NCBI RefSeq assembly: GCF_025979885.1
Contig: NZ_CP110139.1
Span: 992,001-1,056,000 of the forward strand
DNA length: 64,000 bases
Source: Hymenobacter sp. YIM 151500-1
GTDB taxonomy: Bacteria > Bacteroidota > Bacteroidia > Cytophagales > Hymenobacteraceae
Reading direction: 5' to 3'
Part shown: in pieces, positions 24,587 to 33,953 of the stretch
Numbering within the stretch: position 1 is the first letter of the stretch
Layout: the number at the start of each line of letters is the position of its first letter
Made by a program: the position numbers and the translations under genes
Notes under the pieces: model-generated
The model's input: the letters and a program-made list of their open reading frames with translations, nothing else
Database searches by the model: none
Told to the model about the DNA's origin: nothing

Positions 24587-27500
24587 TTACTCTTTTACCA
24601 GCTTCAGCACGTGCTGGCTGGGGCCGGCCAGGCGCAGAAGGTACACCCCTTTGGCCAGGGCAGCCGTGGGCAGAGGATTGACGATGCCACCCTGTGCCGG
24701 CCACACCGCCACTTTCCGGCCTTCGGCGCCCAGCACCTCCACCGTGTAGCTGCCGGTGGGCTGGCTCGTCAGGTCGAGGGTGGTGGCGTCGGTGGTGGGG
24801 TTGGGGTAGAGGGCCACACCGCCCAGCTGGTCTTTGCCGAAGCGCACTGGTTTTACGGGGCTATAGTGCACCGTGCCGTCCTGGTCGCGCTGCTGGAGGC
24901 GGTAGTACACCAGGCGGGCCGTGCGGCCAATGGCCAGGTCCGTGAACTGGTACTGCTGGGCCTGGGAGGTAGTGCCGCGGCCGGCCACCTGACCCACGGG
25001 CACAAACTGCACCGCATCCACCGAGCGTTCTACCGTGAAGCCGGCGTTGCGCACTTCCTGGGCGGTTTCCCAGGTCAGCACCCCATCCACACCGCGGGCC
25101 TGGGCCTCGAAGCGGGTGAGCGTAACGGGCAGGGGCGTTACGGTGCCGGCAAAGCGGAAGTCGGCGTCGGCCTGGGCGGGGGTGCGCTTGGGCGCCTTGG
25201 AGGGTACGCCACCGAAGGTGGGGTCTACCAGGTCGGCCAGGCCGTTGCGGTTGGTGTCGCGGAAGTGGTTGCTGTTGGCATCCATGAAGTTCGGCACGTT
25301 GTCCGCATCATCGTCGCGCAGCCAGGCGGGGTTGGGGCCGCCGGGGTAGTTGTCGGCCCGGCCGGGGTTGTTGCCGCGGAAGCCCTGGCCCCGCTGCATC
25401 AGGTCGTCGGCCGCGAAGCCGCTGTGGTTGTCATCGAAGCCCTCGGTCCAGTCGGGGTAGGTGTCGTCGTCGGTGTCGGCGTCGAGGTAGTCCCGCGAGC
25501 CGGTAGCGTCGGTGTTCACGGGCACCAGGGCCGTACCGGCGGCGGTACCGGCCGGGTTGCTCGGGTCAAACACGTCGGCTACCCCGTCCCGGTCCGCATC
25601 GGTTTTGGCATCCTGGTAGGCCGCCGTGGTCTGGGCTTCGCGTAGGTCCAGGATGCCGTCGTTGTCGGAGTCCTGGTCCAGCGGGTTTACTACCCCGTCG
25701 CCGTCGGTATCCGGGGCAAGGAGGGGCGTGGTCTGGAAGGCGTCGTGCAGGCCGTTGCCGTTGGCATCCACGAAGGAGGCCGGGGCAACGCGGCCGTTGG
25801 CGTCAAAGGTACTGGCCACCGGGAAGCTGGCGCCACCAGGGCCGGTTTCGCGGGCGTCCACGATGCCGTCGCCGTCGGCGTCGAGGTCGTGGTGGTTGGG
25901 CAGGCCGTCCAGGTCGGTGTCGAACAAATCATTCACCCCGTCGCGGTTTACGTCGCGGAAGCCGCCGAGATTGGGCGTCACGAAGGCTCCGTCCAGGTAG
26001 CTCACCACGCCGTTCGACAGCGTCTCGGGGTTGACGTTGTTGCTCTCGGCCAGGTCCGGCAGGCCGTCGTTGTCGTCGTCCAGGTCCTGGCTGTCGGCCA
26101 CGCCGTCCTTGTCGAAGTCGCAGTCGAAGGCAAAGGTGTAGGTGATTTCGCTCGGGGCCGAGATGAAGCCGTAGGTCCAGGTGTTCACCGTCACGTTGTT
26201 GCCGGCCTCGTTGGTGGCGTCGCCCCAGCGGTGCACGCCCTGGTAGGCGTCGGTGCTGGAAATCACCCCGTCCAGGCGCACGTTGCTGCCATCCGGGGCG
26301 GGCGGGGCGGCCGGAAAGGAGCCGGCCCGGGCGGCGGTCAGGCGCGAGTCGTCCCAGTACAGCCGGTCGTAGTAGATGTTGCCGCCCACCGAAGGCCGGA
26401 TGTTCTGGATGCGCAGGCCGTCGGGGTTGCCCTCGGCGTCGTACACCGGGAAGTTTACCGGGGCTCCGTTGCTGACAAAGCTCAGCTTGATGGCCGTGTT
26501 CTGGGCCACGGGGTTGCCGCTGGCGTCCAGGCCGTTCCAGACGGTGGTGTTGGCGCCGGGCACCACGGTTTGCTCCAGCAGCACGTCGCTGCCGTCCTTC
26601 ACCTTGTTGCCGTTCAGGTCAATGAGAATCGACACGAAGCCCTGCTCGTCGGACAAGGTGGTGAAGGCTACCCCGCCGCGGCCGGTGCTGGGGTTGCAGA
26701 AGCCCTGGGAGGAAGTGGCAAACACGGGCGTGGGGGCGCTGGGCCAGAACTCCTCGTCGGGGTTGTTGACGAAGATGGGGTACTCGGCGTAGCCCGTGTT
26801 GCCCACCTGGCTTTTGCGGCGCTCGGCGAAGGTGGTGCCGTTGGCGGCGTTGGCCACCGAGCCGTTGGCGTTGGCTACGAAGTAGAACACGAACGGGCGC
26901 ATACCAGCCAGCTCAATCTGCTTCACGTAGTACAGGCCGGGGTTCTGGGGGCTGGTAATCAGCGGGTACAGCGCAAACGTCGACGACAGCCGGTGCTCGT
27001 ACTGGGTGCCCGTCGACTGCCCGGCCGTAAACGACCAGAACTTGCTGAACAGGCGGCCCGGCTTCTCCTTGCCGTCGGCGCCCAGCACGGTAAAGTCCCA
27101 GAAGTCGTACTCGGAGCGGCGCTGGGCCGAGAAGCCGCTGGCGCGGGTGCCCAGGTCGTTGAAGCCCGGCTGGGTGCCCGTGTCGGTGTACTCGCCGGCC
27201 TGGGTAAACTCAATGAAAAAGTCGCGGGTCTGGCCGGTGGTGTTGGTGTAGGTCAGGGCCTGGTAGCCTCCCGCGCCCAGGGCCGCCGGCCCGATGCGGC
27301 TTTGCGCCGCATCGTCAATTACGCCCGGCTGGTTGCTGTTCAGCAGGTGCTGGTTGGCGCTGCTTTGGTCGCGGGCCAGCGTGTTTTGCTTCACGATGGT
27401 GCCTGCCCCGGTGCCGTAGCGCAGCGTCAGCTGCGCGTCGGCGTAGTTGCTGGGGCCAAAGTTGGAGCGGTGCACGCCGTAGTGCAGGGTTTCGCCGGGC

Positions 27501-27763
27501 TTCAGGCGGATGTAGAGCCGGTAGTCGTCGGTGAAGCTCAGCCCCGACTGTTCCCAGGATCGGGGCTTCAGAAAGCCCAGCGACACGTTTTCGTTGCCCA
27601 CGGCATCGTGGGTGAGGAAGCCGGCGCGGGTATTGGCCGGGTCGCGCAGGTCGGTGGGGGTGGCGGGGAGGTTGGGCGTGAGCTGGCGGGAACCTTCAGC
27701 CCAGGCCGCGGCCACGGGGGCACACAGGAGCAGAAGCGCCCCAAAGCGTAAGCGTGTTTTCAT
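24587..27763 (-). CDS. large secreted protein with thrombospondin type 3 repeats, T9SS cargo
   Basis: A 1058-residue surface or secreted protein. Seen: signal peptide MKTRLRFGALLLLCAPVAAA; a large beta-rich N-terminal region (for example NTRAGFLTHDAVGNENVSLGF and a strand-rich jelly-roll); a central calcium-binding region with many D-x-D-x-D-G motifs such as DFDKDGVADSQDLDDDNDGLPD and DADGDGIVDARE; a fibronectin-like segment (LTRFEAQARGVDGVLTWETAQEVRNAGFTVERS is broken here as TRFEAQARGVDG and ERSVDAVQFVPV); and a C-terminal T9SS type A sorting domain (YPNPTTDATTLDL to QHVLKLVKE). ATG 27763 starts the signal peptide. Function is unknown; probably an adhesin or structural cargo. Confidence 0.88.
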   Translation of the reverse strand: MKTRLRFGALLLLCAPVAAAWAEGSRQLTPNLPATPTDLRDPANTRAGFLTHDAVGNENVSLGFLKPRSWEQSGLSFTDDYRLYIRLKPGETLHYGVHRSNFGPSNYADAQLTLRYGTGAGTIVKQNTLARDQSSANQHLLNSNQPGVIDDAAQSRIGPAALGAGGYQALTYTNTTGQTRDFFIEFTQAGEYTDTGTQPGFNDLGTRASGFSAQRRSEYDFWDFTVLGADGKEKPGRLFSKFWSFTAGQSTGTQYEHRLSSTFALYPLITSPQNPGLYYVKQIELAGMRPFVFYFVANANGSVANAANGTTFAERRKSQVGNTGYAEYPIFVNNPDEEFWPSAPTPVFATSSQGFCNPSTGRGGVAFTTLSDEQGFVSILIDLNGNKVKDGSDVLLEQTVVPGANTTVWNGLDASGNPVAQNTAIKLSFVSNGAPVNFPVYDAEGNPDGLRIQNIRPSVGGNIYYDRLYWDDSRLTAARAGSFPAAPPAPDGSNVRLDGVISSTDAYQGVHRWGDATNEAGNNVTVNTWTYGFISAPSEITYTFAFDCDFDKDGVADSQDLDDDNDGLPDLAESNNVNPETLSNGVVSYLDGAFVTPNLGGFRDVNRDGVNDLFDTDLDGLPNHHDLDADGDGIVDARETGPGGASFPVASTFDANGRVAPASFVDANGNGLHDAFQTTPLLAPDTDGDGVVNPLDQDSDNDGILDLREAQTTAAYQDAKTDADRDGVADVFDPSNPAGTAAGTALVPVNTDATGSRDYLDADTDDDTYPDWTEGFDDNHSGFAADDLMQRGQGFRGNNPGRADNYPGGPNPAWLRDDDADNVPNFMDANSNHFRDTNRNGLADLVDPTFGGVPSKAPKRTPAQADADFRFAGTVTPLPVTLTRFEAQARGVDGVLTWETAQEVRNAGFTVERSVDAVQFVPVGQVAGRGTTSQAQQYQFTDLAIGRTARLVYYRLQQRDQDGTVHYSPVKPVRFGKDQLGGVALYPNPTTDATTLDLTSQPTGSYTVEVLGAEGRKVAVWPAQGGIVNPLPTAALAKGVYLLRLAGPSQHVLKLVKE

Positions 27764-28405
27764 ATAGTGGAAAGGAAAAGGAGTGGCTTCAGCAATGATT
27801 CTGTCGGGCGGAAACAAGCCAGCCAGATAGAACAAAACAGGAAGCAGACAGAGCGGCGGCGTCTCGCATGACCAACCCGAAAATTGAACAATGCCGTACT
27901 GCAGTACGAAGTCTTCAGCACACATGAGACGGCCAAATATAACCAGTAAACCTCAGTGTAGCTTTTACTAGCTGGGAATTATTGTATGCTTCACAAAAAA
28001 TAAAGCAATCTGTTTCCTATACATAAGTATCTAATTGTCTTGATTTTGGATATAAAGAAGGTAAAGTTGCTTCTTTTATTCAACTCAGCAGTCAAGCGAA
28101 ATTGACTGCTACCGGGAGCAACCCCAAGGTGCGCAGCTTGAAAAGCTCCGATGGAGGGTAAACTGTCCTGCTTCATCCGGCATCTGCTTGCAGAAGCATC
28201 CCGCGCGCTGGCGGTAAAGGATGCTTGTCACAATAAACGGAGCGGAATCGAACCGCAGGAAGGTGAAGCCAGGCAGCTCGCCCGCTTCGGGGCAGTCGTC
28301 AGAAGGTAGCCCGCGGGAGGGGTGCTTCAAGGGGCGGACGCCAGACACAGCAGGACGGCCTTTTTGCTTTCCGGGGCTTTTTCCGCGGGAGGTAGCTGGA
28401 CTGAA
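27764..28405. other. 642-bp gap: AT-rich promoter region and decayed repeats
   Basis: No gene seen. 27934-27941 reads TATATTTG on the minus strand, a perfect TAnnTTTG match about 170 nt upstream of the large secreted protein gene. 27950-28110 is clearly more AT-rich than the surroundings. From about 28155 to 28365 are decayed family A blocks (CTGCTTCATCCGGCATCTGC, GAAGCATCC, GGATGCTT, CAGCAGGACGG). A GCGGTTCGATTCCGC stretch near 28250 imitates a tRNA T-arm but no tRNA fits. Confidence 0.55.
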
Positions 28406-31003
28406 TCAGAAAGGATACCCAATGCCCAGGTTGAAGGCGGTTTGGTCTTCGCGCAGGCTGAAGCGCCGGATGGCCCACTTGCTGCCCGGCGCCGTGGGGT
28501 CGTACACCTTGGTGGCCACGTCGAGGCGCAGAATCAGAAACTCGAAGTCGAAGCGGAAGCCAATGCCTGAGCCCACGGCCAGCTGCCGGTAGAACTTATT
28601 GAGCCGGAACGTTGCGCCGGGGCGTTGCGGGTTGCTGCGCAGGGCCCATACGTTGCCGAAGTCCGTGAACAAGGCTCCCTTCACGAAGCTGTACAGCGGA
28701 AAGCGGTATTCCACGTTGCCTTCCAGCAGCACCTCGCCGGGCTGCTCCAGGTTGTAGTCCCGCTCCGAGGTAAGAACTCCGGTGGTGTCGTACCGGTACT
28801 GGGTAAACGAGCCCGGCCCCAGGCGGCGCGGCTTCCAGGCGCGCACACTGGAGCTGCCCCCCGCAAACAGGTACTTGTCGTAGGGAATCAGGTAGTCAGT
28901 TTCCTGCCGGAGAATCACGCCGTTGTCGCCGCGGATGGTGGTGCGAGTGCCGGAGAGGGCCGTGGCCAGCCCGCCCGAGAGGCGGTACACAACGTAGGTG
29001 CTGGGCCCCAGCTTGTGGTAGCGGCGGTAGTCGGCCGTGAGCTTGCCGAAGTCGTACACCTTGAGGCGGTTGCTGGCCGCTTCCAGCGGCTGCCGCTGGT
29101 AGAGGCTGCGCGTCAGGCCCCCGGCCTCGGCATACAGGCGCAGGTAGCGCGCATCACGGGTCTGGTTGAAGTCGTTGGAGTTGTAGACCGACGTGGCACT
29201 GCCGCTGGGAATGAACAGGTTATCGAAGGCGCGAATCAGCGGGGAGCCCTGCGTCAGCTGTAGCAGCTCCAGGTCGCGCCGGAACTCGGCGCTGATTTGC
29301 GGGGTGCCGATGATGCTGATGTCGAGCGGGGTCAGCACGTACTGCTGAAAAGCATTGCGCTGCCAGATGTAGTCGTAGGTGGCTTCGGCGTTGGTGCGGG
29401 TGTACTCGGGCCGCTGCACGTAGGTGTAGGCGGCGTTGATGCGGGTTTGGGGATTGTAGGAAGCCAGGTAGCGGTTGGTGCGCCAGGGCACCAGAAACTG
29501 GGGCAGCACGAGGTTCACGTTGGCGCCCAGCTGGGTGGTCAGCACGCTTTCCAGGCGGGTACCGTCGCCGCCGGTGGCGCTGAACTGGCCTTCAAAACCG
29601 GCTCGCAGGCCCAGCTCCAGGATTTCGGCGCCCCCGAACACGTTGCGCACCTTCCAGCGCACGTTGCCGAACGGCCCCACCCGCTCAGCCACGTAGGTTC
29701 CGCCGAACTCGGTGGTTTCCTGGTACTTCTTGGCCGGCGAGGCGTTGATGGTGGCGTCGAGCAGGCCTTGGGCTGAGTCGGCGGGGGCCTCGGGGCCGCG
29801 CACGCGCCGGTAGGTCACGGCGCTGAAGCGGAACATGTCCAGGTTGGCGAGCTGGCGCTGGGTGAGCTGGGTGTTGCGCTGGCTGTAGAGGTGGCCGGGG
29901 CGCACGCTCAGCTTGCGGTCCAGGGCCTTGGTGCTGAAGCGGTGCTCGTAGGCCAGGTAGTGTACCGAGTCGCGCACCAGCGTGTCGCGTTGCCGCCCGA
30001 AGCGCACCAGCCCGGCGTCGGTTACCATGGTTACGTGCCGGATGGCGTACTGCCGGTGGGGCCCGCCGGTGGCCGGCGGGGCCACCAGGGTGCGCAGGCG
30101 CACGGTGGCCGGGGCAAAGCTGGTGTCGGCCTCCAGGCTGATGTACTGCTCCCGGAAGTCGTAGAAGCCCTGGTTTTTCAGTAGGTTGTCGAGGCGGCTG
30201 CGCTCCTGCCCAATCACCTCCTCGTCGTACTGGTCGCCTACGTGCAGCAGGCTCTGCGGCTGGCCCGCCCGCACGTACCGCGCCACGGCCGAGTCGGCAA
30301 TGTCGTAGTCGAGCTGGGAAAGCCGAAACGGCACGCCTTCCCGCACGCGGTACACCACCGTCACGCGCCGGGGCTCGGCCCGGAACGGACTGCGTAGCGT
30401 CAGCAGCCGCAGCGGGGCGAAGGTGCGGGTGGGCACGGTGTCCACGGCCGTCACGGAGTTGCGGAAAAAGCCTTTGGAGCGCAGAAAGGTGCTGAGCTGC
30501 TCCACGGTCCGGGCCGTGAGCGAGGAGTCGTACACCACGGGCGGCTCGCCCAGGCGCATGATGGCGTTGCCTTTGTCGAGGGCCAGCTGGTGGCGGCGCA
30601 CGTGCCGCTCGCGCTTGGTAAGCAGCTTGCCCACCTCAGCCGAGTCGGTGCCGGCCGCTTGGATGCGCTGGGTGTAGTGGGCGTACTCCTCGGCCAGGTT
30701 GCGCTGAATCCGGTCGGGGTTGTAGAAGGTGCGGCCTAGCTGGTAGATGGCTACCTTTGGCAGCGGAAACGTGCTGTTGGGCTGCTGCTGCACCAGGCTT
30801 TGCAGGCGCTCCGCGTCGGCCCGCTCCGTGCCTTCCACTTTCACGCGGTGCAGCAGGCGCTGGCCTGGCGCCAGCAGGCGCAGGGGCGAGCAGCCGGCCA
30901 GGCTGCCGGCCAGCAAGGCCCCGCCCAGCCCCAGCCCGGCCGAAAACCGCTTCCAAAAAAGCCCCGCTGAGGGCGTTCCGTTCGACGACGAATATGGTAT
31001 CAA
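28406..31003 (-). CDS. tamL: Omp85-family outer membrane lipoprotein, TamL-like
   Basis: An 865-residue outer membrane assembly protein of the BamA/TamA superfamily. The N-terminus ends in a lipobox (ALLAGSLAGC), a feature of the Bacteroidota TamL branch. POTRA-like segments follow (RVKVEGTERADAERLQSLVQ; VYRVREGVPFRLSQLDYDI), and the last 400 residues are alternating beta strands with YLFAGGSSSVRAWKPRRLGPG (the VRGY-like region) and a terminal aromatic (GIGYPF). The start is TTG at 31003, as no ATG precedes the signal peptide. Its start codon overlaps the start of the divergent methyltransferase gene by ten bases. tamB is not adjacent. Confidence 0.82.
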   Translation of the reverse strand: MIPYSSSNGTPSAGLFWKRFSAGLGLGGALLAGSLAGCSPLRLLAPGQRLLHRVKVEGTERADAERLQSLVQQQPNSTFPLPKVAIYQLGRTFYNPDRIQRNLAEEYAHYTQRIQAAGTDSAEVGKLLTKRERHVRRHQLALDKGNAIMRLGEPPVVYDSSLTARTVEQLSTFLRSKGFFRNSVTAVDTVPTRTFAPLRLLTLRSPFRAEPRRVTVVYRVREGVPFRLSQLDYDIADSAVARYVRAGQPQSLLHVGDQYDEEVIGQERSRLDNLLKNQGFYDFREQYISLEADTSFAPATVRLRTLVAPPATGGPHRQYAIRHVTMVTDAGLVRFGRQRDTLVRDSVHYLAYEHRFSTKALDRKLSVRPGHLYSQRNTQLTQRQLANLDMFRFSAVTYRRVRGPEAPADSAQGLLDATINASPAKKYQETTEFGGTYVAERVGPFGNVRWKVRNVFGGAEILELGLRAGFEGQFSATGGDGTRLESVLTTQLGANVNLVLPQFLVPWRTNRYLASYNPQTRINAAYTYVQRPEYTRTNAEATYDYIWQRNAFQQYVLTPLDISIIGTPQISAEFRRDLELLQLTQGSPLIRAFDNLFIPSGSATSVYNSNDFNQTRDARYLRLYAEAGGLTRSLYQRQPLEAASNRLKVYDFGKLTADYRRYHKLGPSTYVVYRLSGGLATALSGTRTTIRGDNGVILRQETDYLIPYDKYLFAGGSSSVRAWKPRRLGPGSFTQYRYDTTGVLTSERDYNLEQPGEVLLEGNVEYRFPLYSFVKGALFTDFGNVWALRSNPQRPGATFRLNKFYRQLAVGSGIGFRFDFEFLILRLDVATKVYDPTAPGSKWAIRRFSLREDQTAFNLGIGYPF

Positions 31004-31740
31004 AAGCAGTAGCGAAATACGTGCACGCGCTGCACCTGAAAAAGTACCGGCTCCGGCACGGCGCCTTCCTGGTGGAGGGCGGCAAGAGCGTCCGGGAGTT
31101 GCTAAGGTCGCAACTTACAACGGAACGCCTGTGCCTGACAGCCGATTTCGCCGACAAAATTCAAGCCGAGCTGCCCGCTGGCGTGCCCCTCGACCTCGTG
31201 AGCGAGGACGAGCTGACCCGCCTCAGTACGCTCAGCACCAACACCACCGCCCTGGCCGTAGCCCGCCTGCCCCCGGAGCCGCCGCTGCGCCCGGTGCCCG
31301 GCCAGCTGCTGCTGGCCCTGGACCAGGTGCGCGACCCTGGCAACGTGGGCACCCTCATCCGGTTGGCCGACTGGTACGGCCTGGCCGGGGTGGTGTGCTC
31401 CGACACCTGCGCCGACCCCTGGGCCCCCAAAACCGTGGCCGCCACCATGGGCTCGTTTACGCGGGTGCCCGTGTGGCAGCGCAACTTGCCCGCCTGGCTC
31501 GGCACGCTGCCCGCCGGCCTGCCCGTGTACGGCGCCGACCTGCACGGCGACAATGTGCACCGCCTCAGCCTGCGCCCCAGCGGCGTGCTGGTCATGGGCA
31601 GCGAGTCGCACGGCCTCACCCCCGAAGTGGAAGCCGGCCTCACCCAGCGTCTGCACATTCCCGGCCGCGGCCAGGCCGAAAGCCTGAACGTAGCCGTGTC
31701 GGCGGCTATTCTGCTGGATAATTTCTACCGGAATGCGTGA
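30994..31740 (+). CDS. TrmH/SpoU-family RNA 2'-O-methyltransferase
   Basis: A 248-residue SAM-dependent rRNA or tRNA ribose methyltransferase with the SPOUT knot. Seen: substrate-binding N-terminus (KAVAKYVHALHLKKYRLRHG then FLVEGGKSVREL), motif 1 LLALDQVRDPGNVGTLIRLADW, motif 2 VLVMGSESHGLTPEVE, motif 3 RLHIPGRGQAESLNVAVSAA. ATG 30994 gives the family start MVSKAVAKYV; the longer frame upstream is antisense to tamL. Divergent from tamL with overlapping 5' ends. The TGA stop opens a TGAGGGAGTGGTGAGG tract. Confidence 0.94.
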   Translation: MVSKAVAKYVHALHLKKYRLRHGAFLVEGGKSVRELLRSQLTTERLCLTADFADKIQAELPAGVPLDLVSEDELTRLSTLSTNTTALAVARLPPEPPLRPVPGQLLLALDQVRDPGNVGTLIRLADWYGLAGVVCSDTCADPWAPKTVAATMGSFTRVPVWQRNLPAWLGTLPAGLPVYGADLHGDNVHRLSLRPSGVLVMGSESHGLTPEVEAGLTQRLHIPGRGQAESLNVAVSAAILLDNFYRNA

Positions 31741-31937
31741 GGGAGTGGTGAGGTTATGAGGTGAAGGGTGACAGATAAGAAGTAGAAAAGCATCCTGCGT
31801 TATGCGAAGGACCTCTTCCCACCAGAACGAGGCTCGTATCAACGATTCGCTCTAGCGGAAAAAGGTCCTTCACTGTGCTCAGGATTACAGAACCTGCGCC
31901 TGTCATATCTTACTTTTCACCATTTACCTCATTCCTA
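31738..31937. repeat. paired stop-anchored tracts around a decayed hairpin
   Basis: From the TGA of the methyltransferase runs a TGAGG/TGACAG-type tract to about 31782. From the TAG of the convergent beta-barrel gene the complement runs back (TAGGAATGAGGTAAATGGTG on the minus strand) to about 31900. Between them GAAGGACCT and AGGTCCTTC pair across about 60 nt, a variant of the family A hairpin. Confidence 0.65.
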
Positions 31938-33098
31938 ATTCAGCAACGAGGAGAAGCCGAAGCTAAGGGTTTGGGCCTGGGGGCCGCGGTTGTCCTTGAA
32001 CACTTCGTTCAGATTGTACTTGGCAAACAGCTCGATGCCGCGGATGCCAATGATGCCCTGCACGCCGTACTGAAAGTCCTGGAGGTTGTAGCCGCCACGG
32101 TCCTTGTCTTTGCGGGTGCGGCCGTCCTGCTCATATTTCAGCTTGGTGTGGGAGCCCAGGCGGTAGCCCACAAACCCGCCCGCCCCGATGCGGAAGGCGT
32201 CTTTGCCCTTTTTGTTTTGGAAGCTGAGCTTGGCCATCAGCGGCAAGTTGATAGTGGTGACGGCCAGCTTGCTTTTTTCCAGCTCCCGGCCCGCGGGAGC
32301 TTGCGCAATTTCCGTCCGGTTGTCGGCGTCCGCAAACTGATAGTTGCCATCGAGCATGTAGTTGTTAAAGGCCAGCTCGGGTCCGGTGACTAAGTATAGA
32401 GGAGAACCCCGGCGGCCTACGCGGATGTCGTAGTGCCAGTTGAGGCTTAGGTAGCGGGAGCCGAAGGGCCGCAGGTCGGGCTGCACGTCGGTGGTGGTGG
32501 AGCCCGCCTGGTTTACCCAGGCGTTCAGCCCCAGGTTCAGGTTGAAGTTGCTGCGCACGGCGCGGTTGGCTCTTTCCTCCTGCTTGGCTTTGCGCCGGGC
32601 GTTGTTAATGGAATCATCCTTGGGGGTAGAACCCAGGTGAACTTCCACCCGGTCGGAGCCATTGGCGCCGGTGCCTTCTTCCACCTTCACCCCAAACAGG
32701 CGCCCCATGGTTACTTCCACTTTGTCGCCTTTGGCGCCAGCAGAGCGGGTAGCGCCATCGTTGCGCACCGTCACCCGGATTTGCTCGGGCAACTGCTTGC
32801 CGGGCCGGTCTTTGGCGGGATAGAACTCCAGGGTCACTTTATCGGACTTGGAGTTTTTGCCGGCGGCTTCGGCCTGGGTGATGTAGCCTTCGAGCAGCAG
32901 CAGCAGCGAGTCGAGCTTGTAGCTGCGCAGCTCCCGGAGCTGGGCTTTGTTTTTCACGAACAGCGTCATGGTGGCCTGGTTGGGCAGTTTCACCAGGATG
33001 GTATCGTCGGGGCCGGCTGGGGGCGTGGCGGCCAGCAGGCGGGAGGGCAGAGCACCCACGAGGAGCAGCAAAGCGAGGAGAGAGAGGAGGCGTTTCAT
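31935..33098 (-). CDS. outer membrane beta-barrel protein (PorT-like)
   Basis: A 387-residue exported protein: signal peptide MKRLLSLLALLLLVGALPSR, an N-terminal soluble part (residues about 25-190, charged, with GDKVEVTMGRLFGVKVEEG), and a C-terminal barrel of about 190 residues with alternating strands (FNLNLGLNAWVNQ, RYLSLNWHYDIRVGRRGS, FRIGAGGFVGYRLGSHT) ending in LSFGFSSLLN. It follows an ECF sigma/anti-sigma pair by 27 bases, so it is probably their target or an envelope-stress sensor partner. Confidence 0.82.
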   Translation of the reverse strand: MKRLLSLLALLLLVGALPSRLLAATPPAGPDDTILVKLPNQATMTLFVKNKAQLRELRSYKLDSLLLLLEGYITQAEAAGKNSKSDKVTLEFYPAKDRPGKQLPEQIRVTVRNDGATRSAGAKGDKVEVTMGRLFGVKVEEGTGANGSDRVEVHLGSTPKDDSINNARRKAKQEERANRAVRSNFNLNLGLNAWVNQAGSTTTDVQPDLRPFGSRYLSLNWHYDIRVGRRGSPLYLVTGPELAFNNYMLDGNYQFADADNRTEIAQAPAGRELEKSKLAVTTINLPLMAKLSFQNKKGKDAFRIGAGGFVGYRLGSHTKLKYEQDGRTRKDKDRGGYNLQDFQYGVQGIIGIRGIELFAKYNLNEVFKDNRGPQAQTLSFGFSSLLN

Positions 33099-33125
33099 GA
33101 CCCAAAAAGTGCGGGGAAAGAGAAA

Positions 33126-33953
33126 TTAGAGTTGAATTACAGTGGTGAGGGTCCGGCCGCCCAGGCGGGCCTGCACGGTTACCTTCTCCGGCAGGGCCAG
33201 CCCGGCTTCGCGCAGGCTCACCTGGTCGCCGCGCACGGCATTGCGGGCCTGCCGCAGCACCCGGCCCAGGCGGGGGCGCCCCGCCGGGGCGGCCACTGCG
33301 GCCGAACTGTTCGGCGTGGGGTGCACCTCCACGTCGATGGGTCCGGTGGCCAGGGCGTTGGGAGCCACGGCCGGCGTTTGGGCCAGGGCCGCAACGGCAC
33401 CGGGCGTAGGTTCCGGGGCGGAAGGCTCCGGCAGGGGCCGGGCTTCGGCGGGGGCCAGCGCCAGCTGTTCCGGCGCCGGAGCGGCTGGTGCGGGCCGGGG
33501 CTCGGCCGGAGTGGTGGTCCGGGCTAACTTCCGGGGCCGGGTGGGCTGTGCACCGCCCGTGCGGGCTGCGGAAGTCAGGCTCGGAGCCGGCGTTTTGGCC
33601 GGGGGCACCACAGCGGTGGTCGTTGCCGTGGCCAGAGCGTCAGATGCAGCAGCAGGGGCGGGAGTTGCCTGGGGCTGGCTTTTTTTCTGGGGAGCGGGGC
33701 CGGCGGGCTGGGGCCGGGGGGTGGAGGCCACGGGCTGGGAGGCCGGCCCGAAGGCGGGGCCTTGTAGGAGCAGCCAGGCGGTGCCACCCAGCAGGGTGAG
33801 CAGGGCCATAGCCGCGGCGGCCAGCCACAACACGGGCCGGCGGCGCTGGGGCTGCAGCTCGGCCTCCAGGTCGTGCCAGAGGTAGGCCGGGGGCGGGGTG
33901 GCATGGCCGTCGAGCCGGTCCCGGAACAGCTTATCAATATCTTCCGGTTGCAT
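33126..33953 (-). CDS. putative anti-sigma factor, single membrane span
   Basis: A 275-residue protein. The first 45 residues are cytoplasmic and charged (MQPEDIDKLFRDRLDGHATP then YLWHDLEAELQPQRRR), followed by one membrane helix (VLWLAAAAMALLTLLGGTAW) and a long Pro/Ala-rich periplasmic tail ending in a small beta segment (VSLREAGLALPEKVTVQARLGG is the strand region). This layout, and the 20-base overlap with the upstream ECF sigma gene, indicate an anti-sigma factor. No zinc-binding HxxxCxxC motif is present. Confidence 0.75.
   Translation of the reverse strand: MQPEDIDKLFRDRLDGHATPPPAYLWHDLEAELQPQRRRPVLWLAAAAMALLTLLGGTAWLLLQGPAFGPASQPVASTPRPQPAGPAPQKKSQPQATPAPAAASDALATATTTAVVPPAKTPAPSLTSAARTGGAQPTRPRKLARTTTPAEPRPAPAAPAPEQLALAPAEARPLPEPSAPEPTPGAVAALAQTPAVAPNALATGPIDVEVHPTPNSSAAVAAPAGRPRLGRVLRQARNAVRGDQVSLREAGLALPEKVTVQARLGGRTLTTVIQL

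Noticed and set aside
28235..28275. tRNA-like T-arm (GCGGTTCGATTCCGC on the minus strand)
   Set aside because: No matching acceptor arm, D-arm or anticodon arm at the right distances on either side.
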